Below are positions 10,601 through 20,792 of a stretch of DNA of 64,000 nt, one piece after another. The position numbers and the translations under genes were made by a program. Numbering within the stretch: position 1 is the first letter of the stretch; each line of letters starts with the position of its first letter. The stretch lies in contig NW_020948983.1 of assembly GCF_900497805.2 (NCBI RefSeq), positions 24,233,971 through 24,297,970 on the forward strand, given 5' to 3'. Below the pieces are notes generated by a model. It was not told where the DNA came from. It worked only from the letters and a program-made list of their open reading frames with translations, and did not search any database. This DNA comes from Vombatus ursinus. Taxonomy: Eukaryota; Chordata; Mammalia; Diprotodontia; Vombatidae.

Positions 10601-11428
10601 AATAGCAAGTTGTTTCTTTTTTTCTTTGGTATTTTTTTAGTTTTGCATTAAATACAAAATGAGAAAAGAGAAAAAAAAAAACATTGTCGTGCATACAGCA
10701 AACCATAAGAGAGGATTCAATATAAAGCAATAAATTTCCATTTAAAGAAAACCTATATAAGAAATACTACACATTGTTTTCAAACCTGCCCAGCTTTTGT
10801 TTGCTTCCTTGTTGGTTTTCTTTAGTTCCCTGCTGTGAACTTTTTACTTTATTTTTTCCTCTCCCTCTTCTTCCCACTCTGAAGAAGGCTGCAATTAAGT
10901 GTATGTGTGTGTGTATGTGTGTATAATCATAGACATATCTATAAACATAGATATATTCATACATAGGCACTCATATGTATATATGTAAGACTGTACTATT
11001 CTTATTTTCTCCAATAATCTGTTTCTCTGAAAATAGATAGCATCTTCCTTCATAAGCTCAAGTCTTTCCATGTTTTTCTGCTTATCATTTCCTACACCAC
11101 ACAACATTCCTTTTTGGATTCATATAGCATCTTCCTTTATAGGATCTTTCAGGTTAATTTGGACATTTATAATAGAATGACTTGGTTGCTCAAAGTTGTT
11201 CTTAAAACAATACTGCTATTGCTGTATACAATATTCTCTTTGTTTTGCTCATTTCACTCTTCATTATCTCATGGAGATCTTTCTATGCTTTTCTAAAATC
11301 ATAGGGGTCATCATTTCTTATAGCAGAGTAATATTCCATCATGAACATTTATCAGTTGGGGAATAACTCACATTCTTATAGATTTGGCAACGTTCTTTAT
11401 CTATTTGAGATATGAGACCTTTATCTGA

Positions 11429-11564
11429 GGCAATTGGAGTTAAGTGACTTGCTCAGGGTCACATAGCTAGTAAATGTCAAGTGTCTGGTCTGAGAACAGA
11501 TTAGAACTCAGGTTGCACTGACTCCAGGGCCAGTACTCTATCCACTACACCACCTAGCAGCCCC
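11429..11564 (-). mobile_element. tRNA-type SINE (WSINE1-like) inside L1
   Basis: The plus strand reads 'aattggagttaagtgacttg', 'cagggtcacatagctagtaa', 'tagaactcaggttgcactga', 'ctccagggccagtactctat', 'ccactacaccacctagcag', which is the reverse complement of the SINE. It sits within ORF2 of the surrounding L1; on its upstream side ORF2 ends at 'ccagatctt'. It is near full length. Confidence 0.9.
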
Positions 11565-13975
11565 AAGATCTGGTTCTTCTAAACCTCCTTCCTTTAATTT
11601 TTTTCTCCCGTTAGTTCTCTCGATATTCTTGACCTTTTGTCCTTCCAAATTAATTTTGTTATTATTTTTTTCTGACTTTATAAAATTTTTTTTGGTAATT
11701 TAATTAAGATGGCATTGGATATATAGATTAATTTTGGTAAAATTGTGACTTTTATTATATTGGCCCTGCCTACCCAAGAACAATTAATATTTCTCTATTT
11801 ATTTAAATCTGATTTTATTTGTGTACAAAGTTTTTCATGGTTTTGTTCATATAGATCCTGGGTTTGTTTTGGTAGGTGTATTCCCAGGCATTTTATACTG
11901 TCTAGACTTACTTTAATTGGAATTTCTTTAGCTACATCTTCATGCAGGATCCTGTTGGTAATATATAGGAATGCTGATGATTATGTGGGTTTACTTTATA
12001 TCCTGCTACTTTCCTGAAATTATTAGTCATTTCAATTAATTTTTTAGTTGAGTCTTTAGGATTTTTCAAGCATATCTTCATATCATCTGCAAAAGGAGAT
12101 AGTTTTATTACCTCATCCTCTATTCTGATTCCTTCTATTTCTTTTTCTTCTCTTATTGCTGTTGCTAGGATTTCCAATACAATATTGAATAATATTACTG
12201 ACAGTGAGCATCCTTGTTTCCCACTTGATCTTACTGTGAAGGCTTCTAGCTTATTTGCATTACAAATAATGTTTGCTAGCAGTTTTAGGTAAATGCTTCT
12301 AATCAATTTAATTGTTATAATCTTTTAGCTAGTATCTTATTTAGGATTTTTTTGCATCCATATTTATTAATGAAATTGGTCCATAATTTTCTTTTCCTGT
12401 TTTTACTTTTCCTGGTTTACATATCAGTATAACATATGTTTCATAAAAGGAGTTTGGTAGGACCGTTTCTTTGCCTATTATTCCATATAATTTATTTAAT
12501 ATTGGAATTAGTTGGTCTTCAAAAGTTTGATAAAATTCACTTGCAAATCTGTCTTATCATGGTGCTTAAGTTCATTTATGACCTGTTCAATTTATTTTTC
12601 TAAAATAGGTTTATTTAAATATTCTATTTCCTCTTCTATTAATATGGACAGTTTGCATTTTTGTAAATATTCTTCCATTTCACTTATGTTATTAAATTTA
12701 TTGGTATATATTTGGGCAAAATGACTCCTTATAATTGCTTTGATTTCATCTTCTTTGATGGTATATTTACCTTTTCCATTTTTGATGCTAGTAATTTGGC
12801 TTTCTTTTTTTTTAAAATTATTTTAACCAATGGTTTATTGATTTTATTGATTTTTTCATAATACCAAATCCTAGTTTTATTTATTAATTCAGTGGTTTTC
12901 TTACATTCAATTTTATAAATTTCACCTTTAATTTTTAGGACTTCCAATTTAGTGTTAAATTGGGGGTTTTTTAATTTGTTCTTTTTCTATTTTTTTTTAA
13001 CTGCATGCCTAGTTCATTGGGCTGCTCTTTTTCTTTTTCTTTTTCTTTGCTTTTTCTTTTTCTTTTTCTTTTGTTTATTGATATATGCACTTAGAGATAC
13101 AAATTTTCCTCCAATTATGGCTTTAGCTGATTTCCAGAGGTTTTGATATGCTGTTTCATCATTGTCATTTTCTTTAATGAAATTACTGATTGTTTCTATT
13201 ATTTGTTCTTTAACCCATACATTCTTTAGGATTATGTTGTTTGGTCTCCAATTAGTTTTTTTCTCTGTGTTTCCATTGTTCTTTATTAAATAAAAGATTA
13301 TTGCATTGTGGTCTGTAAAGGAAGCATTTAATATTTCTGCTTTTCTGTTTTTAGCTATAATATTTTTGTGCCCTGATATGTGGTCAATCTTTGTAAAGGT
13401 ACCATGTACCATTGAGAAAAGTTGTATTCCTCTCTATTTTCATTCATTTCTCTCCAGATATCTATCATATTTAGCTTATCTAAAATTCTTTTCACTTACT
13501 TTACTTTTTCTTATTTATTTTTGGTTTGGTTTAGTTTTGAGAGGGGAAGATTAAAGTCCCCCACTATTATAGTACTATTATCTATTTCCACCTGTAATTC
13601 ATTTAACTTTTCTTTTAAAAATTTAGACGCAATGGTATTTGGTGATTATAAGTTTAGTGTTGATATTGCTTCATTATCTATGGTACTTTTATAATAATCT
13701 AGTTTCCCTGTTTATCTCTTTTAATTAAATCTGTCTTAGCTTTGATTTAGTCTGATACTATTAATGCAACCCCTGTTTCATTTTTTGTTTTTTTTTTTTG
13801 CATTGGCTGAGGCATAGTACATTCTTCTCTAGCCCTTTATTTTAACTCTGTATATCTCTCATTTTTAGATGTGTTTCTTGTGAGCAGCATATTGTTGGGT
13901 TATGATTTTTGATCCATTAAGCTAACCTGTTTCCCTTTTAGGGATGAATTCATCCCATTTACATTCAAAGTCATA
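11565..13975 (-). pseudogene. L1 ORF2 (endonuclease plus reverse transcriptase), broken
   Basis: On the minus strand the endonuclease segment shows IDHISGHK and SFTDHNAII (13412-13014), corresponding to the catalytic SDHN-type block of APE-like LINE endonucleases. The linker IIETISNFIKEND follows, then RT blocks including QGCSLSVILFNIVLEI and LSPFADDMKI (12306-11932). The frame is broken in many places. It would nick DNA and reverse-transcribe L1 RNA at the nick. Confidence 0.85.
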
Positions 13976-14577
13976 AATACTGTTTGTGTATTTTGCTCCA
14001 TCCTATTTTTGCTTCACTATTGGCTTCCTCAGCCTCTCTTTTCCCCTTATCCCTCCTCTGGTTTACTTCTAACCACTCCCTCTCTATTCCACAGCTGTTC
14101 AAAGAATCTCTCCCTTATCATCTCCTTTTACACTCCTTTTCCTTGTTCTACCTACTCCTCTAAGGGTCGTTCCCTTTTCTATATCCCTCTCCCTCCTAAA
14201 TCTTAATCCGTACACTCTTCTGTCCTCATCCTGTTCTCTCACCCTCCTCTTTATAAATTTAGAAGACTTGCATACCCTTCTAGATGTATATGTTGTTCTC
14301 TCTTTAACCCATATCTGATGAAACCCATATCTGATGAGCACTACCAGCCCTCTGTCCCTACCTGATTTCTTTGTATTGGTTCTTCCTCTTGTGCCTAATT
14401 TGTATGAGATAATTGCTTTTTTTACCTTTTCCTCACCAATTTTGCTCTTCTCCAATCTTTCTTTCAATGTATCTAATTACTAGTGACAATCTTAAGCTTA
14501 TGGTTTACGTTTCCATGTATAAATAGTACACAGTTTGTCCTTATTGAATGCCTTGTAATTGATCTTTGATGTTTACC
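13976..14577 (-). other. Long inter-ORF spacer of L1
   Basis: The plus strand is pyrimidine-rich (ccttatccctcctctgg and similar), so the L1 sense strand is purine-rich. It separates the ORF1 stop at about 14578-14580 from the ORF2 start. Comparable blocks occur at 30.0-30.6 kb, 25.35-25.9 kb and inside both HAL1s. The human L1 spacer is only about 60 bp. Confidence 0.65.
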
Positions 14578-14911
14578 TTATATTTCTCCTGGATCTTCTA
14601 TGTCAAATTTTCTATTAAATTCTGGTTTTTTTTTTTGCAACAAATTCTGAAAATCTTTCAATTAATTGAATGTGTTTTTTTGTCCATTCAGGATTATACT
14701 TAACTTTGCTGGGTAAACCTATCTTTGGCCTCAACTCTAGTTCTTTTGCTCTTTGATATATAGTGTTCTAAAACCTGTCTTTCAGTGCAGCAGGCGCTAG
14801 GTCTTGCATAATTCTAATTGTTGCTCCACTGTATTTGAATTGTTTTTTTTTTCTCTTGTTGCTCATAATTTCTCCTAAACCTGAGTTTTTGGAATTTGGC
14901 TATTATATTCC

Positions 14912-15936
14912 ATTCTTTTTTTTATTAGTTTATTTTAATTTATCAACAATCACTTCCATAAGCTTTTGAGTTTAAAATTTTTCTCTCCCTCACTCCTCCC
15001 CTCCCTCTCCAAGATGGTGCACAATCTGATATAGGCTATACATATACATTCCTTTTAAACATATTTTCACATTAGTGATGTTGTAAGCAAGAATTAGAAC
15101 CAATGGGAGGAACCATTAGAAAGAGGAAACAAAACACAACAGAAGAAAAAAAAATAGCAAATAGTATGCTTCAATCTGCATTCAAACTCCATAATTCTGT
15201 CTCCTTTATGGATAGCATTTTCCATCACAAGGCCCTTGGAGATGTCTTAGATCCTTGTATTGCCGGGAAGGGTTAAGTTTATCAATGTTAGTCATCATGC
15301 AACATGGCTGTTACTGTGTACAATGTTCTCCTGGTTCTGATCGCTTCACTCAGTCTCAGACCATACAAGTCTTTCCAGGTTTTTCTGAAGTCAGCCTGTT
15401 CATCATTTCTTATAGCACAATAGTATTCCATTACTTTCATATACTGCAACTTGTTCAGTCATTCCCCAATTGATGAGCATCCTCTTAATTTCCAATTCTT
15501 GGCCATCACACAAAGAGCTGCTTTAAATATTTTTGTACATTTGGGTCCTTTTCCCACGTGTATGATCTCTCTGGATATAGCCCTAGAAGTGCTGTTGCTG
15601 GGTCAAAGGCTATGTACATTTTTTATAGCCCTTTGGGCATAGTTCCAAATTGCTCTCCAAAATGGTTGGATCATTTCAGAACTGCACCAACAATGCATTA
15701 GTGTTCCAATTTTCCCACATCTTCTCCAACATTTATCATTTTCCTGTTTTGTCATGTTGGCCAATCTGATAGGTGTTATGTGGCACCTCAGAGTTGTTTT
15801 GATTTGCATTTCTCTAATCAATAGTGATTTAGAGCATTTTTTCATGTGACTATAGATGGCTATTTTAATGTCTTCATCTGAGAACTGCCTGTTCACATTC
15901 TTTGACCATTTATCCATTGGAGAATGATTTGTATTC
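14912..15936 (-). pseudogene. L1 ORF2 C-terminus and 3' UTR
   Basis: A T-run at 14917-14923 (the poly(A) tail on the minus strand) is followed by the 3' UTR (cttccataagcttttgagtt, aagatggtgcacaatctgat) and then the ORF2 C-terminal part in antisense ('ccattccccaattgatgagc', 'caaattgctctccaaaatgg', 'ccaacaatgcattagtgttc'). It encodes the cysteine-containing C-terminal region of ORF2. The 3' half is young looking, close to the copies at 54.2 and 58.5 kb. Confidence 0.88.
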
Positions 15937-16427
15937 TTTTTTAATATTGAGTAATTAATTTTATTTACATGATCTACTGTACAAACATTTTGGAAAAGCA
16001 CCTCATCAGTTCACAGTACATATACAACATATTTACTTTTAAAATATTCTGTTATAAAAAGTTCCAAAAAACAATGGCAGGCCAACAAATAAAATTCTCA
16101 GAGCAAGTCACTAATTTTGTAAGGGCCTCAGTGTTTCCACTAAGAATGATAATTTCCACCATCACAAAGTCACAATATTTGCAATAATTATAAGTTTTTA
16201 ATGAAACTTTAATCCTTCAGTGGAAAGTTTCTACTGCTGGACTAACTTGAGCGCTTTCCAAAAGGGAAGATGCTTTATGGAAATTTGGAAAATCCCAATA
16301 CTGTCTGGATTTTGAACAGCACGTTTCCCACTCCAATGTTCACAGTGTGCATTCCTTCCTATTTTTTTCTTCTTTCCTTGCTCAGTTTCCACATTACGTT
16401 TTTTTTTTTTTTGAAGTAGATTCATCT
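15937..16427 (-). pseudogene. mRNA-like (processed) segment of unknown gene fused to L1
   Basis: On the minus strand this non-LINE segment ends with AATAAA (plus 15965-15960) and, about 18 nt later, a short A-run (15942-15937), after which L1 ORF2 begins. That is the layout of an mRNA 3' end. A 64-codon frame (16425-16231) with K-rich runs and GRNAHCEHWSGKR precedes a UTR-like part, but I do not recognise the protein. It may be a template-switch chimera or a retrocopy inserted with a deletion of ORF2. Confidence 0.5.
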
Positions 16428-16756
16428 TTTTTGTTATCCGATTCCAAGGTCTATAAAATAATTTTTGGTACTTTGATTGGTATGGTACTGAATCAGTAAA
16501 TTAGCTCAGCCTACCCATGAGCAACTGATGTTTTTCCAATTATTTAGATCTGACTTTATTTGGGTGAAAAATGTTTTGTAATTGTGTTCATATAGTTCCT
16601 GGGTTTGTTTCAGGAGGTAGACTCATAAATATTTTATCATGTCTACAGTAAGTTTAAATAGAATTTCTCTTTCTATCTCTTGCTGTTGGGCTTTGTTGGT
16701 AATATATAGAAATGCCAATAATTTATGTGGGTTTATTTAATAGCCTGCAACTTTTC
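16428..16756 (-). pseudogene. L1 ORF2 fragment (between RT and C-terminus)
   Basis: The plus strand has 'ccaattatttagatctgact', 'gcctacccatgagcaactga' and 'aatatatagaaatgccaata', matching the part of ORF2 just after the FADD block. At about 16757 it joins ORF1 C-terminal sequence directly, an internal deletion that removed the spacer, the endonuclease and the RT core. Confidence 0.8.
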
Positions 16757-17094
16757 TGTCCTATTTACCTTTTCATGTGTCTATGTATTTGAAGATCAAA
16801 TTTTCTGTTGAGCTCTGAATTTTTCATCAGGAAGGTTTGGAAGTCTCCTATTTTGTTGAATGTCCATCTCCTTCTGTGAAAGATCATGCTCATTTTTGCT
16901 GGGTAATTGATCCTTGGTTGTAATCCAAGTTCCTTTGCCTTATGGAATATCATGTTATGCTGGTCGCGCCGTGCACTCTCCCCCTATAAGGAGCAGGCTG
17001 CCAGAGTCATACTATTTACCAGTCTTTGGTGCCCACCCGGATAAACACAGAGATGAGCCAATCAGGAGGTGCAAACACTCAAGCTTTATTCAGA

Positions 17095-17100
17095 GGCCAT
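17095..17100 (-). promoter_or_regulatory. LTR polyadenylation signal AATAAA
   Basis: On the minus strand ctgaataaagcttgagtg lies about 140 bp from the LTR 3' end, the usual place for the signal that closes the R region. It sets the LTR orientation. Confidence 0.65.
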
Positions 17101-17234
17101 CACAGCAAGGCCAAGCAGGAAAGCTAGAGCAAGAGAGCAGGGGCAAGAAAGAGTGAACTCCAATCCCTACTGTTCCTTAAGTACCTACTTAGCCCCTCCT
17201 CCTCAGCCCGCCTACTACTCATTGATTGTAGGAT

Positions 17235-17513
17235 CAGATACTGGAAGGGGATGTCTGGGTTTAGCTGCACCAAGGGAGAGGACATGATGCAGGAGGCTAG
17301 GACCAGACACAGGAAGGAGACGTCTGGGGTTAGTGCATAGACAAAGGGAGAGTATGTGACACAGGAAATCAGGCCCAGATACTGGGAGGAGGTGTCTGGG
17401 GTCAGTGCTACACAAAGGGAAAGTAAGTGACCCAGGAAGTCAGGTTTGGACACAGGAAGGAGATGTCTGGGGTTAACGTTGCACCTAGGGAGAGGACTAG
17501 ACAAAGGGAACTC
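17235..17513 (-). repeat. LTR tandem array: four ~70-bp units
   Basis: Units begin at about 17235, 17304, 17376 and 17446 and share 'ggaaggagatgtctggggtt', then a 'caaagggagag' block. Spacing is 69, 72 and 70 bp. The array lies in the U3 part of the LTR, where retroviruses often carry repeated enhancer elements. Confidence 0.85.
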
Positions 17514-17533
17514 GTTCTTTGACGTCCCACTCC

Positions 17534-17782
17534 CACATGGCACAGACCCCTGCCTCAGGAGCATGTGCTCTGGCTACTTCCTTGTATCCTGTTCCTTCCC
17601 CAGCTTATCACAGCTCCACATAGCACTGCCCACTGCCTCGGGAGCATGAGCTCTGGTTACTTCTCCATATCCAGTTCCCATCCCAGTTCACCACAACTCC
17701 GCCTAGCACAGCCCCTGCCTCGGGAGCGTGAGCTCCAGTTACTTCCTAATATCTTGTTCCTACCCCATCTTGCCACAACCTT
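17534..17782 (-). repeat. LTR tandem array: three units of 83 bp
   Basis: Units start at 17534, 17617 and 17700, an exact 83-bp period. Each holds 'tagcacagcccctgcctc' followed by 'ggagcatgagctctggttac' with few differences. This is a second, independent array in the same U3. Confidence 0.9.
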
Positions 17783-18600
17783 AACGTGGAAGTAGCCAAC
17801 ATCAGACAATCCCTCACATCATGTTCTATGCCCTACTATCTTTTCATGTAGAAGCTGTGAGGTCCTGTGTAATCCTGACTGTGGTTCTATGATATTTAAA
17901 TTGTTTCTTTCTGGCTGTTTGCAGTATTTTCTTTTTGACCTGGTAATTTTGGAATTTGGCTACTATATTCCTTGGTGTTTTCAATTTGGGATCTCTTTCG
18001 GGTGGTGAGCGGTGGATTCTTTCTATGGCTATTTTACCCTCTGGTTCTAGGACCTCAGGGCAGTTTTCCTTTATGATTTCCTGAAAGATACTGTTTAGGC
18101 TCTTCTTTTCATCATGATTTTCAGGTAGACCAATAATTTTTAAATTGTCTCTCCTGGATTGATTTTTCGGTCAGTTGTTTTGTCAATGAGGTATTTTATA
18201 TTTTCATCTATTTTTTCATTTTTTTGTTTCTGTTTGACTAATTCTTGCTCTCTCATAGAGTCATTAGCTTCTATTTGCCCAATTCTATTTTTAACAAATT
18301 GTTTTCTTCTATTAGATTTTGTACCTCCTTCCCCATTTGGCCAATTGTATTTTTAGGGACTTGTTTTCTTCAGTGTACTTTTTTTCCAGTTGGCCAATTG
18401 TATTTTTTAAGGACTCTTCTACCTCTCTCATTTGACTTCTTGACCTCTTCTAAGATGGCTTTTTGGGCTTCAGACCAGTTCATATTCCCTTTTCAGGTTG
18501 TGGAGTGGGTTTGTTGACAGTGTTGTCCTCTTCAGAATTTCTGCCTTGATCTTCACTGTTCTCATAATATGAATCTATGGTATGTTTCTTTGTACTCATG

Positions 18601-19327
18601 GTGTTTGCTTATTTCCTGGCCTTTAAAGAGATTGAGCTCTCCTGCTGGGGAGCAGAAGGCACTGACCCCAGCTTCTTGTGTTTGGAGCCTTGGGCCTGGT
18701 CACTGGCTTTGTATGCTGGGGCCTCTGATGTTGACAGTTGGATGCTGTAAAGTTCTGGCAGCTTATCTGGTGTTGTGCTGGAATCAGCAACACTAGTACT
18801 CCAGGGGTAGGATTGGGTAGTATGGCCTCTGGATGTTGCCTGCTTTTCCTTTCCTTTTGCTTTCTTCAGCTCCTTTCAGATGATGTTGCAGGATGTTTAT
18901 CTGCCTGGGGCCACTTTGAGTGCTTCACAGATTTTTGCTGAGGCACTGGGAGACTGCTGTAGAATGCTGAGGCACCTGGTGGCTTTCTGAGCTGGTTTCC
19001 AATGGTTCCCCTACCTTCTCTGAGGCACTCAATGTTTGCCTGCTCCACCACCTGGGTTTCAGGATCTCTTCCTGGTATGTGAGGTGGAGCTTTCTGCTAG
19101 CTTGCTGGGATAGTATCCTGTTCTGTACTGCTCCCCTTCCCCCAGTGCAAGAGGGGCCTTTCCCTTTAATCCCTCAAGCTACCTGGGCTACTGGACTGCT
19201 GCACCCTGTCTTTTTTCTGGTTCAGCTGTTCCAGGGTTTTTCCGGGGGTGTTGTTTTCTGGGCTTTCAGAGGTTTATATGGGAGGGTAAGAGTGACTTAC
19301 TTTTTACTCTGCCATTTTGGCTCCTGG
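18601..19327 (-). promoter_or_regulatory. L1 5' UTR (promoter region)
   Basis: This GC-richer block upstream of ORF1 opens on the minus strand with ccaggagccaaaatggcaga and resembles the 5' UTR at 57.1-57.8 kb. It carries a YY1-like CAAAATGG (plus 19319-19312). L1 5' UTRs drive internal transcription. Confidence 0.75.
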
Positions 19328-19441
19328 AAGCAGAAGTCTGTATGCACATTTTTATAGACCTTTGGGCATCATTCCAAATTGCTCTCCAAAATGGTTGGAT
19401 CATTTCACAACTCCACCAACAATGCATTAGTGTTCCAATTA
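19328..19441 (-). other. Extra L1 ORF2 piece upstream of the L1 5' UTR
   Basis: On the plus strand 'tttgggcatcattccaaatt', 'gctctccaaaatggttggat' and 'caacaatgcattagtgttcc' are antisense ORF2 C-terminal sequence. It lies 5' of a complete L1 5' UTR but inside the 12-bp target duplication. It therefore came with the insertion as a 5' transduction or a template-switch product. Confidence 0.65.
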
Positions 19442-19677
19442 CTATTATATTCCTGTAGGTTTTCATCCTGGGATCTCTTTCAGGTATTTCTTTTTCTATT
19501 TCTACTTTTCTATTTCTACTTTCCTCTTGATTTAAAACTTCAGGCCAATTTTCTTTAGTTATTTTTTGTATTATCACATCAAGATTCTTTTTTTGTTCAT
19601 TGCTTTTGTGTAGCTTAGTTATTCTTACATTTTCTCTACTTGATCTGTTTTCCAGATTAGTTGTTTTTCTTATGAGA
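19442..19677 (-). pseudogene. L1 ORF1 piece (older L1 resumes)
   Basis: The sequence reads on from 'ggctattatattcc' at 14911 with 'gttttcatcctgggatctct', 'gatctgttttccagattagt' and 'tgtttttcttatgagatga', the expected next part of ORF1 in antisense. The older L1 stops at about 19677, so that copy is 5'-truncated. Confidence 0.75.
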
Positions 19678-19845
19678 TGAAGAGTCTGGGCCCTCAGGCA
19701 GCTTATAATCTAAAATACAATGACAACATATACCCTTCATATTAATAAGTATTGTATTAAAGTTGCCAACTACTTTGAGACTATTGCCATCTTTAGTATA
19801 GCACATTTTTCTAAACTGTTCAATAAATATTCTTTTCTGATTATA

Positions 19846-20542
19846 CAGATAGTTTTTACTTTACATAAATTCACATTGTGAAAATTTGACTTTACATAAG
19901 GAATTCTGAAAAAGATCCAAATGAGGTTTCTGAATAAGGATCTGATTGAGTTGCTAGCTGCAGATATTGCAGAAGAAAAGAAAGATTCAGAACCCAAGGC
20001 TGAACCAAGAAGATTCACAATGAAATGATTGGCAGAATCATTTCATCATTTGAATAAATTTTTCTTACATTGCATAGAATGATCCAAATATTTCAAGATT
20101 TTTTAGAAATTCAAAGACTAGTTGAGGATAATATTGATTGCCATACTCAGATATACAAGGGGAAATAAGGGCCACTGTACAAACATTTTTCGGTAGCTTC
20201 ATTAAAAAAAATTGTACAGTTAACCACCAGGAATAAAGACTAGGTGCAGTGGGTGGGGAAAGGGCAACATACTGCACAACAATGTTAATTTTACTATACA
20301 TTATTGCATGTGTTTTATCATTAACTTTACCTTTTATGTCATAATTCTTTTTATTATCATGGGATTATTTAATTTGTCTGCATTTTAGTACATGTTACAA
20401 CTTGTACAAAGGTATTCTTTTGTATGCCTCTCTTAGATAAGCTAAGTAAAATGGGTGAGTAGGGACAAATTCACATCATGTAAAAATCTCTTTACATACA
20501 GGTCTGTGGAATGGTCCACTTAAATAAAGGAAGAACTGTCTG
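19846..20542 (+). mobile_element. Tigger/pogo-type DNA transposon, deletion derivative
   Basis: Terminal inverted repeats cagatagtttttactttac and the complement of ataaaggaagaactgtctg are flanked by TA on both sides (19844-19845, 20543-20544), as for Tc1/mariner-pogo elements. The inside encodes only a transposase C-terminal remnant on the plus strand, including FLNKDLIELLAADIAEE, a diverged LAESFHHL, VEDNIDCHTQIY and VQTFFGSFIKK. These correspond to the Tigger C-terminal region ending in VQTSLDSFFKK-like residues. The DNA-binding and catalytic DDD domains are absent. At about 697 bp it is a non-autonomous copy, with stops in the remnant. Confidence 0.85.
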
Positions 20543-20544
20543 TA

Positions 20545-20790
20545 TAAGATTTTTGAGCATGAGGAATGATACATATGTTTACAAAGAAATACAGGAAGCT
20601 TTATATAAAGTGACACAGAAAGAAGAAATCACTCAAAAGAACACACAGTATGACAGGAAAGAAGACATCATTGAATGGCCACAAACTCCAGTCAAATTAA
20701 GATGATACCTTGTTAAAGTTATCACATATGACCTTCCCTTTAAACAATTGGTGAATTTTAAAAGATTTAAGGTAGTATTTACTAACAGCT
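20545..20790. other. Unassigned sequence
   Basis: There is no clear repeat or gene. A 64-codon frame (20511-20705) begins inside the Tigger element and has no domain signature. Confidence 0.4.
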
Positions 20791-20792
20791 GG

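Larger units (their letters stand above)
10601..14911 (-). mobile_element. Older L1 LINE, 5'-truncated, with a SINE and a composite L1 inserted
   Basis: Read on the minus strand, the L1 runs from ORF1 (19677-19442, then 14911 to 14578), through a spacer of about 600 bp (14577-13975), ORF2 with endonuclease (near 13400-13020) and reverse transcriptase (FADDMKI at 12094-12083), to an ORF2 C-terminal and 3' region (11430-10601) with internal deletions. A SINE interrupts it at 11429-11564. The composite L1 at 14912-19441 interrupts ORF1. The duplicated 12-mer ctattatattcc on both sides of that insertion shows that the two ORF1 pieces were once continuous. Confidence 0.8.
16957..17818 (-). mobile_element. 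Solo LTR of an endogenous retrovirus (fossil)
   Basis: A GC-richer block of about 862 bp interrupts L1 ORF1. The host motif tcatgtt occurs at both edges (16950-16956 and 17819-17825) as the target duplication. Read on the minus strand it starts near TGAGGGATTGTCTG and ends near CGACCAGCA, so it has TG...CA ends. It has an AATAAA (17100-17095), with U3 on the right side in plus coordinates. No internal gag, pol or env sequence is present, so it is a solo LTR left by recombination. It is younger than the L1 it interrupts. It looks ERV1- or ERVK-like, but the class is not decided. Confidence 0.75.
16757..18600 (-). pseudogene. L1 ORF1, split by a solo LTR
   Basis: The frame reads from about 18600 (MSTKKH start, then DQGRNSEEDNTVNK) through coiled-coil repeats ('ccaattgtattttttaagga') and RRM landmarks (ctcctggattgatttttcgg, cctttatgatttcctgaaag) to the C-terminus (gatcaaattttctgttgagc) at about 16775. 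The LTR at 16957-17818 separates the last ~200 bp. Stops are present, so no full product is possible. Confidence 0.8.
14912..19441 (-). mobile_element. Composite L1 insertion (4.5 kb) with foreign segments
   Basis: The whole block is bracketed by the perfect 12-bp repeat ctattatattcc (14900-14911 and 19442-19453), so it entered as one unit or grew inside one unit. In minus-strand order: an extra ORF2 C-terminal piece (19441-19328), a full L1 5' UTR (19327-18601), ORF1 (18600 to about 16757, interrupted by a solo LTR at 16957-17818), an ORF2 fragment (16756-16428), an mRNA-like segment (16427-15943), then ORF2 C-terminus, 3' UTR and poly(A) (15936-14912). It lacks the spacer, the endonuclease and most of the RT. 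Confidence 0.75.

Noticed and set aside
10767-11107. Antisense frames with Y/H/T-rich repeats
   Set aside because: They arise from the TG/TATG-rich 3' UTR of an old L1.
17124-17564. 146-codon antisense frame with repeated LLPVSGP-type motifs
   Set aside because: The frame is the translation of the LTR tandem arrays; the protein repeats follow the DNA repeat periods.
17534-17782. Regular repeats as a possible CRISPR-like array
   Set aside because: The units are contiguous 83-bp repeats with no variable spacers, inside a retroviral LTR of a mammal.
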